Of a DNA stretch of 64,000 nt, positions 1 through 8,109 are shown in pieces (position 1 is the first letter of the stretch; each line of letters starts with the position of its first letter). The notes beneath the pieces are model-generated. The model was not told the origin of the DNA and did no database searches. It was given only the letters and a program-made list of their open reading frames with translations. The stretch comes from Rhizobium sp. 007 (GTDB lineage Bacteria > Pseudomonadota > Alphaproteobacteria > Rhizobiales > Rhizobiaceae): assembly GCF_015353075.1 (NCBI RefSeq), contig NZ_CP064187.1, forward strand, positions 1,922,001 to 1,986,000, read 5' to 3'. Position numbers and translations under genes: made by a program.

Positions 1-17
1 TAAGTCGCTTCTGTCAT
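1..17 (-). CDS. Start of next ketosynthase gene (partial)
   Basis: Only the first five codons are inside the window (ATG at 15-17 on the minus strand, reading M-T-E-A-T). A GAGGAG Shine-Dalgarno sequence overlaps the stop codon of the preceding gene and lies 7 nt before the ATG, so the two genes look translationally linked. In rhizobial acpXL clusters the gene at this place is a second beta-ketoacyl-ACP synthase (fabF1XL). That identity is inferred from gene order alone, since no conserved domain is visible here. Confidence 0.55.
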
Positions 18-28
18 TTGATCACTCC

Positions 29-1234
29 TCACGCATCCGCGGAAAGAACGGCGACACCCTCGCCGCGCTGGTGGCCGACTGCGGTGACGACAGCGGCCGT
101 GGTACTCGCGCTCATCGGTTTTTCGTGCGCGGCATCGAAAGGCGGCACCTTCGCTTTGCTGTCGACGGCGAGTGCCGCAAAAGCAAGTCCAAGGGTAAAC
201 TGCGCTTCGATGGCATGGCCGGACACGCCGCCGAAGCCGCGGACGACCGCGCCCGGAAGCTGATGCTCCAGAACCGCCTTTTCGCGCTCTGCCAGATCAT
301 GCATGCCGGTCGAGCCCGAGAAGATCGCAGTCGTTTCCGGCGCAAGCTTCTTGGCCGGCTGCAGCAGGCGCTCGAGACGAACCTCAAGGTTTCCGGCATT
401 CCGGTTACCGCGGTCGCCCTCGATGGAATCGATCCTCGCATAGATATGCGCCCCCCGCGCTTCCGCGTGCTTGCGCGATTCCAGAACGAGAAACGCCCCG
501 GCCGAACCCAGGATCATGCCGCCGCCTTCGGTATCCTTGCGCGACCAAAGCGGCGCCCATTTGCCCTGCAGGTGAGCGCCGATCGATTCGGGCAAAAGGA
601 TCATGTCCTGACGCTCGGCGGCAAAGGCGCCGCCGACGAGCGCATGCGAGGATTCGCCCGACTTGATCCGGTAGAATGCGGTTTCGACGGCGGAGATGCC
701 TGCAGCCTCCTCGCCCATGAACGTCCGCGAGGAACCGGTGACCTTATGGACGATCGAAATATTGCCGGCAAGGAGGTTGGAAAGCTGCGCCAGGAAGAGC
801 GTCGGGCGCAGTTCCGTGGTCAGCTTCTCGTTGAGTAAGAGCTCGCGATCATTGCGCTTCAGGCCCTCGTCGACGATCAGCGTATCGACATTGATGTCAC
901 GCTCACCGCCGCCGGCGGCCACGATCATGTCCATCCTGCCGCAGGTTTCCGCATTCTCCTTGAAGCCCGCGTCATCGAGCGCCAGGCCGGCGGCAAAAAC
1001 GCCGATGCGCTGCCAGTTCTCCATCTGGCGCTGGTCGCCGCGCTTGGCGATCTGCTGCGACCAGTCGATTTCCGGCAGCGGATGCACCGGATAGGGCTTG
1101 AATTTTTCAGTCTCGATGATCGGCTCCGGCGCTCGACCTGCCGTCAAGAGCGCGACATGCGCATCCTTGCCGACGCCCTGACAAGTGACGATACCGACGC
1201 CGGTGATGACGACATCATTTTGAGCCTTGCTCAT
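29..1234 (-). CDS. fabF2XL: Beta-ketoacyl-ACP synthase-like protein of the acpXL cluster
   Basis: A 401-residue thiolase-fold ketosynthase homologue. It lies in an acpXL-fabZXL-fabF order known from rhizobia, where these genes elongate the C28-type acyl chain carried by AcpXL and attached to lipid A. The fold is recognisable from the N-terminal VVITGVGIVT strand and the C-terminal GGVSGHAIEA segment with a His near residue 340. The usual nucleophile motif (T-A-C-A-T-G in FabF) is replaced around residues 165-173 by V-T-G-S-S-R-T-F-M, with no cysteine. The usual H-G-T motif is replaced by S-G-S-T-G near 306-310. It therefore resembles a KS-beta or chain-length-factor partner more than an active condensing enzyme. 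It overlaps fabZXL by 4 bp, so the two are probably co-translated. Confidence 0.85.
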   Translation of the reverse strand: MSKAQNDVVITGVGIVTCQGVGKDAHVALLTAGRAPEPIIETEKFKPYPVHPLPEIDWSQQIAKRGDQRQMENWQRIGVFAAGLALDDAGFKENAETCGRMDMIVAAGGGERDINVDTLIVDEGLKRNDRELLLNEKLTTELRPTLFLAQLSNLLAGNISIVHKVTGSSRTFMGEEAAGISAVETAFYRIKSGESSHALVGGAFAAERQDMILLPESIGAHLQGKWAPLWSRKDTEGGGMILGSAGAFLVLESRKHAEARGAHIYARIDSIEGDRGNRNAGNLEVRLERLLQPAKKLAPETTAIFSGSTGMHDLAEREKAVLEHQLPGAVVRGFGGVSGHAIEAQFTLGLAFAALAVDSKAKVPPFDAAHEKPMSASTTAAVVTAVGHQRGEGVAVLSADA

Positions 1235-1713
1235 CCCTTTACTCCCTGCGCGGCGATCGCATCCATCAGGCCGACCTCGCCCGCGCGCTTTTTCACGATA
1301 TCGCCGAGCGGAACCTCGCTGAAGGGCATGGTGCGCAACTTCAGTTGCGCATCGCAGACCTTCTTGCCGCCGCTCGTGATCTTTGCCTTGGTCACGGCAA
1401 AACCGGACCCGTCATGCTCCAGAAACGCCTCGATGTCGAGAACCGCCTCTGGCTCGACGAAGGTTCGCATCTTGGCGCCATCCACCGACATCAGGAACGG
1501 CATCGCGGCAAAATCAGTCGCGGCCAGCACCAGCATGCCCGAGGCCTGCGCCATGGTTTCAATGAGAAGCACGCCCGGAACGAGCGGCATACCCGGAAAA
1601 TGGCCTTCGAAGACGGGGCTATTCGCCGGCACAACGGAACGCGCCTTGAGCACACCCTTTTCGAGGTCGACCGCTTCCACGCGGTCAATCATCTGGAAAT
1701 ATTCCAGCAGCAT
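1231..1713 (-). CDS. fabZXL: 3-hydroxyacyl-ACP dehydratase, FabZ-like
   Basis: A 160-residue single hot-dog domain protein of the FabZ/FabA family, which dehydrates 3-hydroxyacyl-ACP to the trans-2-enoyl form in the cytoplasm. The signature G-H-F-P-G-M-P-L-V-P-G is at about residues 37-47, with the catalytic His at 38 and the catalytic Glu at 52 in I-E-T-M-A-Q. Length is close to ordinary FabZ (about 150). Its position between acpXL and the ketosynthase gene points to the AcpXL-linked very-long-chain acyl cycle for lipid A, not general fatty acid synthesis. That role is inferred from context. The 3' end overlaps the ketosynthase start by 4 bp. A 114-bp gap separates it from acpXL upstream. 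Confidence 0.9.
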   Translation of the reverse strand: MLLEYFQMIDRVEAVDLEKGVLKARSVVPANSPVFEGHFPGMPLVPGVLLIETMAQASGMLVLAATDFAAMPFLMSVDGAKMRTFVEPEAVLDIEAFLEHDGSGFAVTKAKITSGGKKVCDAQLKLRTMPFSEVPLGDIVKKRAGEVGLMDAIAAQGVKG

Positions 1714-1827
1714 CGGATCCTCCGGCCCGGCGGGAAAGCGAGCGCCGGATACGCCTAGTTAGGAACAAAACCGCCCGGCCGCTACGGTTCGCAGAGGCAG
1801 GGCGGAGAAAAAAGATAGCTGTGTCGC

Positions 1828-2106
1828 TCAGGCCTTAGCGGCGCGAAGCTCATCGATCTTGGCACAGAGGTTCTTCAGCACGAAATATTCCTCGGTGGAA
1901 ACCTTCCCCTCGTTGACTTCCTGCGTCCACTTTTCGAGCGGGATCTTGATGCCGAATTCCTTGTCGATGGCGAAAACGATATCGAGGAAGTCGAGGCTAT
2001 CGATACCGAGGTCGTCGATCGTATGGCTCTCCGGCGTGATCGTCTCGCGATCGATCTCGCTGGTTTCTGCAATGATGTCGGCAACTTTATCGAATGTAGC
2101 GGTCAC
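1828..2106 (-). CDS. acpXL: Acyl carrier protein AcpXL
   Basis: A 92-residue specialised acyl carrier protein that carries the very-long-chain (omega-1)-hydroxy fatty acid later moved to lipid A. The 4'-phosphopantetheine attachment site is the Ser at residue 37 in [10 protein letters not shown] chose the GTG start at 2104-2106, preceded by an AGAGG ribosome-binding site. It gives the family length of 92 residues, and residue 2 onward ([11 protein letters not shown]) matches the AcpXL N-terminus as I know it. An in-frame ATG at 2193 would add 29 residues that do not look like ACP. It is the first gene of the acpXL-fabZXL-fabF unit. Confidence 0.93.
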   Translation of the reverse strand: MTATFDKVADIIAETSEIDRETITPESHTIDDLGIDSLDFLDIVFAIDKEFGIKIPLEKWTQEVNEGKVSTEEYFVLKNLCAKIDELRAAKA

Positions 2107-2297
2107 GCGCTGTACCTCTTTCAATGACGAATTTATCCCCCTCATAGGCAAATCCATTTCAAAAGCCAATGCTTTCGCATGATCTGCTTTCAAATTTGAC
2201 GGGCAACTGTTGCCGAAACAGCAATTCGCATAAAGGCTCGGAACACCAGGCCAGCATTCTTACCTGGATAGCGCCGCAACTCTCCTGCGAAGCACAG

Positions 2298-3278
2298 TCA
2301 AAGCAGAGCGACGAATGCCAGAAACACGGCGATCGCCAGTATCATGCAACTCGCATTGAATACTGCGATCCCGTCTTCGACGTCCTTGACGGTGGCGGTG
2401 CCGCGGCCCGCGCCGTTGATCATCGGTTCGCTGACGACAATGCCGGAATAGACGCGTGGACCTGCCAATTGAACATCAAGTGCACCGGCCATGGCCGCTT
2501 CCGGCCGGCCGGAATTCGGTGAGCGATGCAGACCGCCGTCGCGGATCGCAACCTGGAAGGCCTCGCGGCTGGCGCTTGCGCCGCGCCGAAGCCAGGCGCC
2601 AGCGGCAATCAGCACGATGGCAAGACGGGCGGCCGGCCAATTCGCCAGATCGTCGAGGCGAGCCGAGGCCCAGCCGAAATCGATGTACTTGTCCGACTTG
2701 TGTCCGATCATCGAGTCGGCGGTATTCAGCATCTTGTAGAGGAAGAGGCCGGGCAGGCCGAGGACGACATACCAGAGCGCCGGTGCAACGACGCCGTCGG
2801 AGAAGTTTTCGGCGAGGCTTTCGATTGCCGCACGGCAAATGCCCGGCTCGTCCAGTGTTTCTGGATCGCGCCCGACAATGCGGGAGATGGCCTTGCGACC
2901 GCCGACGATCCCCTCGCCGCGCAAGGCTTCCGCCACCGCAGACACGTGATCCGCAAGGCTCTTCTGCGCCAAGAAGATCGCGACGCAGGCAACTTCGAGA
3001 AGAATTCCCACAAAGCCGAACAGTCCGAAGAACCAGTGCAGCACGAGCCCGGCGGCGGCGCTGAACGCCAACAACACCGTGATCGAGACGGTGCCGTTCA
3101 GCCGCCGCTCGGCCTTCGTCAGCGTCTCGCTGTTGAACTGCCGGTCGAAATTGGAAATCGCTTTGCCGAAGAGGACGACGGGATGCGGCAGCCGCGACCA
3201 CAGCCAATCCGGATCGCCGACGATCCGGTCGAGAAGGAGCGCCAGCAACAGCACGAGGAGATTTTCGTCGATCGTCAT
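2298..3278 (-). CDS. cobD: Adenosylcobinamide-phosphate synthase (CobD/CbiB)
   Basis: A 326-residue integral membrane protein of the CobD/CbiB family. In the aerobic pathway it attaches the aminopropanol (phosphate) arm to adenosylcobyric acid. Several hydrophobic segments are visible (residues about 5-15, 50-105, 165-185, 210-230 and 305-326). Family-typical stretches include L-D-R-I-V-G-D-P-D near the N-terminus, the H-P-V segment at about 32, and the N-T-A-D-S-M-I-G-H segment near 185. It ends the tightly packed cobA-cobB-cobC-cobD string and overlaps cobC by 4 bp, so translational coupling is likely. Its partner CobC, immediately upstream, supplies the aminopropanol phosphate. Confidence 0.95.
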   Translation of the reverse strand: MTIDENLLVLLLALLLDRIVGDPDWLWSRLPHPVVLFGKAISNFDRQFNSETLTKAERRLNGTVSITVLLAFSAAAGLVLHWFFGLFGFVGILLEVACVAIFLAQKSLADHVSAVAEALRGEGIVGGRKAISRIVGRDPETLDEPGICRAAIESLAENFSDGVVAPALWYVVLGLPGLFLYKMLNTADSMIGHKSDKYIDFGWASARLDDLANWPAARLAIVLIAAGAWLRRGASASREAFQVAIRDGGLHRSPNSGRPEAAMAGALDVQLAGPRVYSGIVVSEPMINGAGRGTATVKDVEDGIAVFNASCMILAIAVFLAFVALL

Positions 3279-4276
3279 CCGTCAAAACTTTCCAAAGCGA
3301 CCACAAGCCTGTTGTCGGCGGCGAAATCGGGCGGGAGGCCGAAACGCAGCCATTCCGGCGCATAGTCGAACTTGCGGACGAGAATATGGTGGCGGCAGAG
3401 ATGCGTGTGAATGCGGCCTGCGCGGCTGTCTTCGACGAGCGAAAAGAGCCGAGTTCCGCCGGTCATTTCCAAACCGGCGCCTTTCAACACGCCCTCCAAG
3501 GCATCCTGGCGCTCGGCGATCTTGCGGATGATCGGAGCCGTATCCGACCGCAGCAAGGACGCGGCAATCGACAGCGCCGGGCCGGACACCGCCCAAGGGC
3601 CGAGCCAATCCTCGAAACGCGCGCGGATATCGCTTGCAGTCACGACGAAGCCGAGCCGCAGACCTGCGAGTCCGAAGAACTTTCCGAACGAACGGAAGAT
3701 GACGAGATTTGAAAACCGCGATGCCAGAGGCACGAGACTCAAATTCGGCTCAGCATCGCCGAAGGCTTCGTCGACGACGAGACAGCCGCCCTGCCCTTTC
3801 AGCCGGTCATGCAGCGCGGCTAGCTCGTCCGGCTTATAGCTTTGGCCATCGGGATTGTTCGGATTGACGACGACGGCAAGCGCGTGCCGGTCGTCGACAG
3901 CCCCGATCCCATCGACCGCATCCACGATAAAGCCGGCTGACCGGAACGCCTTGTCGTATTCGCCATAAGTCGGCGAGACGATCGCGATTCGCCTGCCGGG
4001 CTCAACCAGTCTGGGCAGAAGTTGGATCACCGATTGCGTGCCTGGAACAGGCAACGGCAGGAGATCGCCGCTGCGGTAATAGTCGCTGGCAGCGGCAACG
4101 GCCGATTGCACCAGATATTTGTCCGGCAGGCGATGCCAGGATTCAGCAGGAATGTCCGGCAGCGCCGCCGGGCACGGATTGATGCCGGTCGATAGATCAA
4201 GCCAATCCTGCGGCCTTCCGCCAAAGGCAGCGGCGGCGGCCGAGATCCCGCCGCCATGCAGGATCGCAACACTCAT
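3275..4276 (-). CDS. cobC: Threonine-phosphate decarboxylase CobC
   Basis: A 333-residue fold-type I PLP enzyme of the aminotransferase I/II family. It decarboxylates L-threonine O-3-phosphate to (R)-1-amino-2-propanol phosphate for the cobalamin nucleotide loop. The PLP-binding Lys is at about residue 199 in S-F-G-K-F-F-G-L-A-G. Other PLP-contact motifs are N-P-N-N-P-D-G at 138-144 and D-E-A-F-G-D at 169-174. The order and tight overlap with cobB (ATGA, 4 bp) and cobD (4 bp) separate it from general histidinol-phosphate aminotransferases, which share the fold. Confidence 0.94.
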   Translation of the reverse strand: MSVAILHGGGISAAAAAFGGRPQDWLDLSTGINPCPAALPDIPAESWHRLPDKYLVQSAVAAASDYYRSGDLLPLPVPGTQSVIQLLPRLVEPGRRIAIVSPTYGEYDKAFRSAGFIVDAVDGIGAVDDRHALAVVVNPNNPDGQSYKPDELAALHDRLKGQGGCLVVDEAFGDAEPNLSLVPLASRFSNLVIFRSFGKFFGLAGLRLGFVVTASDIRARFEDWLGPWAVSGPALSIAASLLRSDTAPIIRKIAERQDALEGVLKGAGLEMTGGTRLFSLVEDSRAGRIHTHLCRHHILVRKFDYAPEWLRFGLPPDFAADNRLVVALESFDG

Positions 4277-5580
4277 GCGGCGGCTCCGGCAAGGTCGATC
4301 AGATGCATATAAGACCCAGCGATCTGGCCGCGGCGAAGGCCGGCTTCACCGAGACCGATGCCGAGAGCATCGCTCACCGTGAAGAGCCTGTCGGCGTCGC
4401 CTTCGCGAACGACAGTGGAGTAATGATATTCATGGGCCGTCATGGCATGGTCGAAGAATGCCCCGTCGACCGGCTGAACGCGGCGATAGCCGAGATGCCG
4501 GCTGCGCTCTTCATAGCTGGTCACAAGCGGCAGCAGGCCGAGCATCTCGTGCCGCGTGGCGCCGGCATCGATCAGCCCGTCGCCAAGAACCATGTAGCCG
4601 CCGCACTCGCCGTAAATGCGCGTGCCGCGTCCTGCAGCCTCGATCATCGCCCGACGGAAATTCTGCGCACCCGCGATCTCTCCGGCATGCAGTTCCGGAT
4701 AGCCGCCCGGCAGATAGATCGCGTCGGCATCGGCAGCGGGTGCTTCGTCGGCCAGCGGCGAGAAGAAGGCGATCGTTGCCCCGCGGCGGCGCCAGCCGAG
4801 CAGCATATGTTCGTAGGAAAAGGCAAAGGCGATGTCGCGGGCAACGGCAATCCGGCTTCCAAGCGGCGCCAGCCGATGGATATTCGCCGCCGAGGGAACG
4901 TTGAGACCCTGGCGCGCGGTGCGCAGAAGAAACTCGAAATTGCACTCGTCGGATACGGCTTCGGCAGCATGCTCGATAAAGTCCTCCAGCCCCTGATGCT
5001 CGCCCGCCTGCACGAGGCCCAGATGCCGCTCCGGAAGCGCCAGTGTCTTGTCGCTGCGGATGACCGCGATGACCGGCATGCGGATCGCATCGAGCGCCTG
5101 GCGCAGCATCGTCTCGTGCCGCTCGCTGCCGACCTTGTTGAGAATGACGCCGGCGATGCGGACATCGGCGCGGAAGCTCGCAAAGCCGCTGACGAGCGGC
5201 GCGACCGAATGCGACATGCGCGAAGCGTCGACAACGAGCACGACGGATAGGCGAAGCATGGCGGCGAGATCGGCCGCGGTCCCCTTGCCGTCGGCCGCAC
5301 CGTCGAAGAGGCCCATCATCGCCTCAATGACCAGGATGCGATCGCCGGACCGGTGCAGCGCGGCATTGGCGGAAATCAACTCGGGCCGCATGGCCCAGGC
5401 GTCGAAATTCAGGCAAGGCGTGCCGCTGGCGGCGGAGTGAAAGGCAGGATCGATATAGTCCGGGCCGGCCTTGCCGGGAGCGACCGCAACACCGCGGTTG
5501 CGAAGCGCCCGAAGCAGGCCGAGCGTGATCGTAGTCTTGCCGGAGCCGGAGGACGGCGCAGCGATCAGCAACCCGCTCAT
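4273..5580 (-). CDS. cobB: Hydrogenobyrinic acid a,c-diamide synthase CobB
   Basis: 435 residues. It amidates the a and c side chains of hydrogenobyrinic acid with glutamine and ATP. An N-terminal dethiobiotin-synthetase-like ATPase domain starts with the P-loop S-S-G-S-G-K-T-T at residues 9-16. A C-terminal class I glutamine amidotransferase domain carries the nucleophile Cys in Y-G-E-C-G-G-Y. The start is the ATG at 5578-5580, in a 4-bp ATGA overlap with the cobA stop. The reading frame continues upstream only as an out-of-frame shadow of cobA. The next gene, cobC, overlaps its stop by 4 bp. Confidence 0.95.
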   Translation of the reverse strand: MSGLLIAAPSSGSGKTTITLGLLRALRNRGVAVAPGKAGPDYIDPAFHSAASGTPCLNFDAWAMRPELISANAALHRSGDRILVIEAMMGLFDGAADGKGTAADLAAMLRLSVVLVVDASRMSHSVAPLVSGFASFRADVRIAGVILNKVGSERHETMLRQALDAIRMPVIAVIRSDKTLALPERHLGLVQAGEHQGLEDFIEHAAEAVSDECNFEFLLRTARQGLNVPSAANIHRLAPLGSRIAVARDIAFAFSYEHMLLGWRRRGATIAFFSPLADEAPAADADAIYLPGGYPELHAGEIAGAQNFRRAMIEAAGRGTRIYGECGGYMVLGDGLIDAGATRHEMLGLLPLVTSYEERSRHLGYRRVQPVDGAFFDHAMTAHEYHYSTVVREGDADRLFTVSDALGIGLGEAGLRRGQIAGSYMHLIDLAGAAA

Positions 5581-6419
5581 GCCGTCACCTTCCCTCCGGT
5601 GCGGCGAAACGGATCGGGCTGTAGCCTGCGCCCCGCCAAAGCACCCAGCCAATCGAGCGACGGGCGCAATCTCACGACCTCGCCGACGACGACAATTGCA
5701 GGCGGCTCCAAGCCGGACGCCGCGACGGCGCCCGGTGCTTCGCCAAGCGTCGTTTCTAGAACCTGCTGCCCGCTGGTTGCCGCGTTGCAGACGAAGGCGA
5801 CCGGCTCCGACGGATTGCGGCCCGCCGTGATGAGGTTGGCGCTGATCTGGGCGATATGCTTCATCGCCATATAGATGACGATCACCGGCGAACCGCGGCC
5901 GATCGCCTCCCAATTGATCGCATCCGGCACGATGCCGGAAGAATCATGGCCGGTGAGGAACGTGACCGCATGGTTGATGTCGCGGTGGGTGACTGGAATG
6001 CCAGCATAGGCGAGCCCGCCGATCCCGGCCGTAATGCCCGGCACGATGCGGAACGGGATGTTGTGCTCGACCAGCGTCAGCGCCTCTTCGCCGCCACGGC
6101 CGAAGACGAAGGGATCGCCGCCCTTCAGCCGCAGCACGCGTTTGCCGGAGCGCGCAAGTTCGACCAGGCGAAGCGAGATATCCCGCTGATTCGCGGAAGG
6201 CTTGCCGCCTCGCTTGCCGGCATATTCGAGAACGGCATCGGGCCGCGCGAGCCTCAAGCATTCCTCGTTCACCAGCGCGTCGTGAATGATCAAATCGGCT
6301 TCCGCCATCGCCTTAGCGGCAAGCAGCGTCAGCAGGCCAGGATCGCCCGGCCCGGCGCCGACGAGCCAGACGCTGCCCGGCTCCAGCGCCGGCAGATGGG
6401 AGAATGCGCTTTCGATCAT
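5577..6419 (-). CDS. cobA: Uroporphyrinogen-III C-methyltransferase CobA
   Basis: A 280-residue SAM-dependent methyltransferase that makes precorrin-2 by methylating uroporphyrinogen III at C-2 and C-7, the entry to cobalamin and siroheme. The tetrapyrrole-methylase fold is shown by V-G-A-G-P-G-D-P-G-L-L-T near residues 20-31, the L-K-G-G-D-P-F-V-F-G-R-G-G-E-E segment near 98-112, and V-P-G-I-T-A-G-I near 127. There is no fused Rossmann or ferrochelatase domain, so it is CobA and not CysG. It begins the overlapping cobA-cobB-cobC-cobD string. A 185-bp gap separates it from the nucleoside hydrolase gene. Confidence 0.94.
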   Translation of the reverse strand: MIESAFSHLPALEPGSVWLVGAGPGDPGLLTLLAAKAMAEADLIIHDALVNEECLRLARPDAVLEYAGKRGGKPSANQRDISLRLVELARSGKRVLRLKGGDPFVFGRGGEEALTLVEHNIPFRIVPGITAGIGGLAYAGIPVTHRDINHAVTFLTGHDSSGIVPDAINWEAIGRGSPVIVIYMAMKHIAQISANLITAGRNPSEPVAFVCNAATSGQQVLETTLGEAPGAVAASGLEPPAIVVVGEVVRLRPSLDWLGALAGRRLQPDPFRRTGGKVTA

Positions 6420-6604
6420 TCAGGTGATCTATGCCCGGCAGCAGGCAAGGTCAACGGCAACGGTGAAAGCCGACCACAGGCTGCCGGGTGAAAACTGACT
6501 CAATTTTGGAAAGGGTTGAATCCGAACTTAAGGAAAGCAAGCCATCCCATTGATCGGATTCAGCAAGAACCGGCCGGAGGAGACGCCGGCCGGTCGGCAA
6601 TTCA

Positions 6605-7555
6605 TCAGGCGCGCAGCAGCGTCTCGCGAACGAGGCCGATCACCTTTTCCGACTCGACGCCGGTGCAGACGATCTGGCTCGGCAGGCCGTCCCAATCGCC
6701 GGGCGGGAAGCGGCGGCCGTCCGGCTTCAAGATCGTCTGGCCGTCGGCAATACCGCCACAGACGACGCGAACAGAACCTGTGATGGTCGAAAAGAGTTCC
6801 GGCGCCACGACATAGACGCAGGCGCAGCTGTCGTGGACCATCATTCCGTCATCGACCGCATGCGCGTAGAAATCGATGTAGAACTGCGAGAGATCGTTCA
6901 GCAGTTTGACGGCCCTGTCGCCCTCTGCGGCGGCAGCGGCGAGATAGCGCCGGCTCATGGTCGTGACCGCCGTCACGTCGAGGCCGATGACCACAACCTT
7001 CCAGGGAGCGGTCAGGACGATGTCGGCAGCTTCCGGATCGCCGTGAATATTGGCTTCTGCGACTGGCGAGACATTGCCCGGCACATAAAAATTGCCGCCC
7101 ATGATGACGACGGCCTTCACGAGCTTGGCGATCTCCGGATCTTCCTTCAGGGCCAGCGCAAGGTTCGTCATGCGGCCGACGGCAACGAGCGTCACCTCGC
7201 CCGGATTGGCGCGCACGGTGTCGACGATGAACCGGTAGGCCGGGCGCGGATCGAGCGGCACATCGACCGTTTCCGGCACGTCGATATTGCCGAGGCCATT
7301 GTCGCCATGCACGAAGGTCGGCCAGTCGATCTCCTTGCGCGACGGATCGATCGTCGTACCCGTACCCTTGGCGACGGGGGCTGAAATATTCCATTCGCGC
7401 TTCAAAAACAGCGCGTTGCGCGTCGTCGCTTCGATCGAGGCATTGCCGAAAACGGTCGTGATGCCGATCAGATCGACGTCGGGGTGACGATGCAGGAAGA
7501 GGAGCGCCATGGCGTCATCGACGCCCGGGTCCGTGTCATAAATGACCTTGTGCAT
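6605..7555 (-). CDS. Inosine-uridine preferring nucleoside hydrolase family protein
   Basis: A 316-residue ribonucleoside N-glycosidase homologue. The family hydrolyses N-ribosidic bonds with a calcium ion bound by an aspartate cluster, visible as D-T-D-P-G-V-D-D-A-M-A-L at residues 7-18. The start is the ATG giving M-H-K-V-I-Y-D. The frame upstream is an antisense shadow of cobE. It sits between cobE and cobA on the same strand, so it may be co-expressed with them. A link to lower-ligand nucleoside (alpha-ribazole) salvage is only a guess from location. General purine or pyrimidine salvage is the default. Confidence 0.88.
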   Translation of the reverse strand: MHKVIYDTDPGVDDAMALLFLHRHPDVDLIGITTVFGNASIEATTRNALFLKREWNISAPVAKGTGTTIDPSRKEIDWPTFVHGDNGLGNIDVPETVDVPLDPRPAYRFIVDTVRANPGEVTLVAVGRMTNLALALKEDPEIAKLVKAVVIMGGNFYVPGNVSPVAEANIHGDPEAADIVLTAPWKVVVIGLDVTAVTTMSRRYLAAAAAEGDRAVKLLNDLSQFYIDFYAHAVDDGMMVHDSCACVYVVAPELFSTITGSVRVVCGGIADGQTILKPDGRRFPPGDWDGLPSQIVCTGVESEKVIGLVRETLLRA

Positions 7556-7625
7556 GAGATTTCCTTTTATGCTGTTCGCCGCGTGCCGGAAAACGCCTCG
7601 CGAAGTGGCGACACCATAGCGCCCG

Positions 7626-8066
7626 TTATTCTTTCTGCAACCGCATGCGGGCGATCGCCGCAGTTGCGTGCGCAGATTTGATCTTGGGCACCGCAAGCTC
7701 TGCGTTGCGGCCGCAAGCGGCAAGCGCAGCCGACTCGGCAACGCCGTGGCAGCCGACCCGGGCAAAGACGATGTCGGATGGATTCTTAAGGCGCGGCGTC
7801 TCTTCCTCAAGGCGTGCGGCACTGAAAAACAGCATCGGCACGCCGAAATGCCTGGCGGCCTCGATAATAGCAGGCTCCCCGGCCCGGCCGTCGATCGACG
7901 CGATCGCGGCGAGTTCACCGGGCGCCAGACCGCCCAGCCACAAAACCTCGGCCGCAAGCGCCATGACTTCGTCGGGCGGCGTGCCGCGCTCGCAACCGAG
8001 GCCGAGGACATGGCGGCGTGAAATATCGAACGTGATCCCTGTCATCGGCCCTATTTTGAAATGCAT
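7626..8066 (-). CDS. cobE: Cobalamin biosynthesis protein CobE (CbiG C-terminal-like)
   Basis: A 146-residue single-domain protein of the CobE/CbiG C-terminal family. The typical pattern is visible: G-L-G-C-E-R-G-T-P near residues 22-30, a W-L-G-G-L-A-P-G-E-L-A-A-I-A-S-I-D core near 43-59, and S-A-A-L-A-A in the C-terminal third. CobE belongs to the aerobic pathway; its exact reaction is not settled in the literature I know. I chose the ATG at 8064-8066 because a GGAAGGA ribosome-binding site lies 6 nt upstream. Longer in-frame starts would run into the divergent TauE/SafE gene. The nucleoside hydrolase gene follows after 70 bp. Confidence 0.85.
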   Translation of the reverse strand: MHFKIGPMTGITFDISRRHVLGLGCERGTPPDEVMALAAEVLWLGGLAPGELAAIASIDGRAGEPAIIEAARHFGVPMLFFSAARLEEETPRLKNPSDIVFARVGCHGVAESAALAACGRNAELAVPKIKSAHATAAIARMRLQKE

Positions 8067-8109
8067 GCGTGTCCTTCCAGCCATTGCAGCCGGAAGCCGG
8101 AAATGCAAC

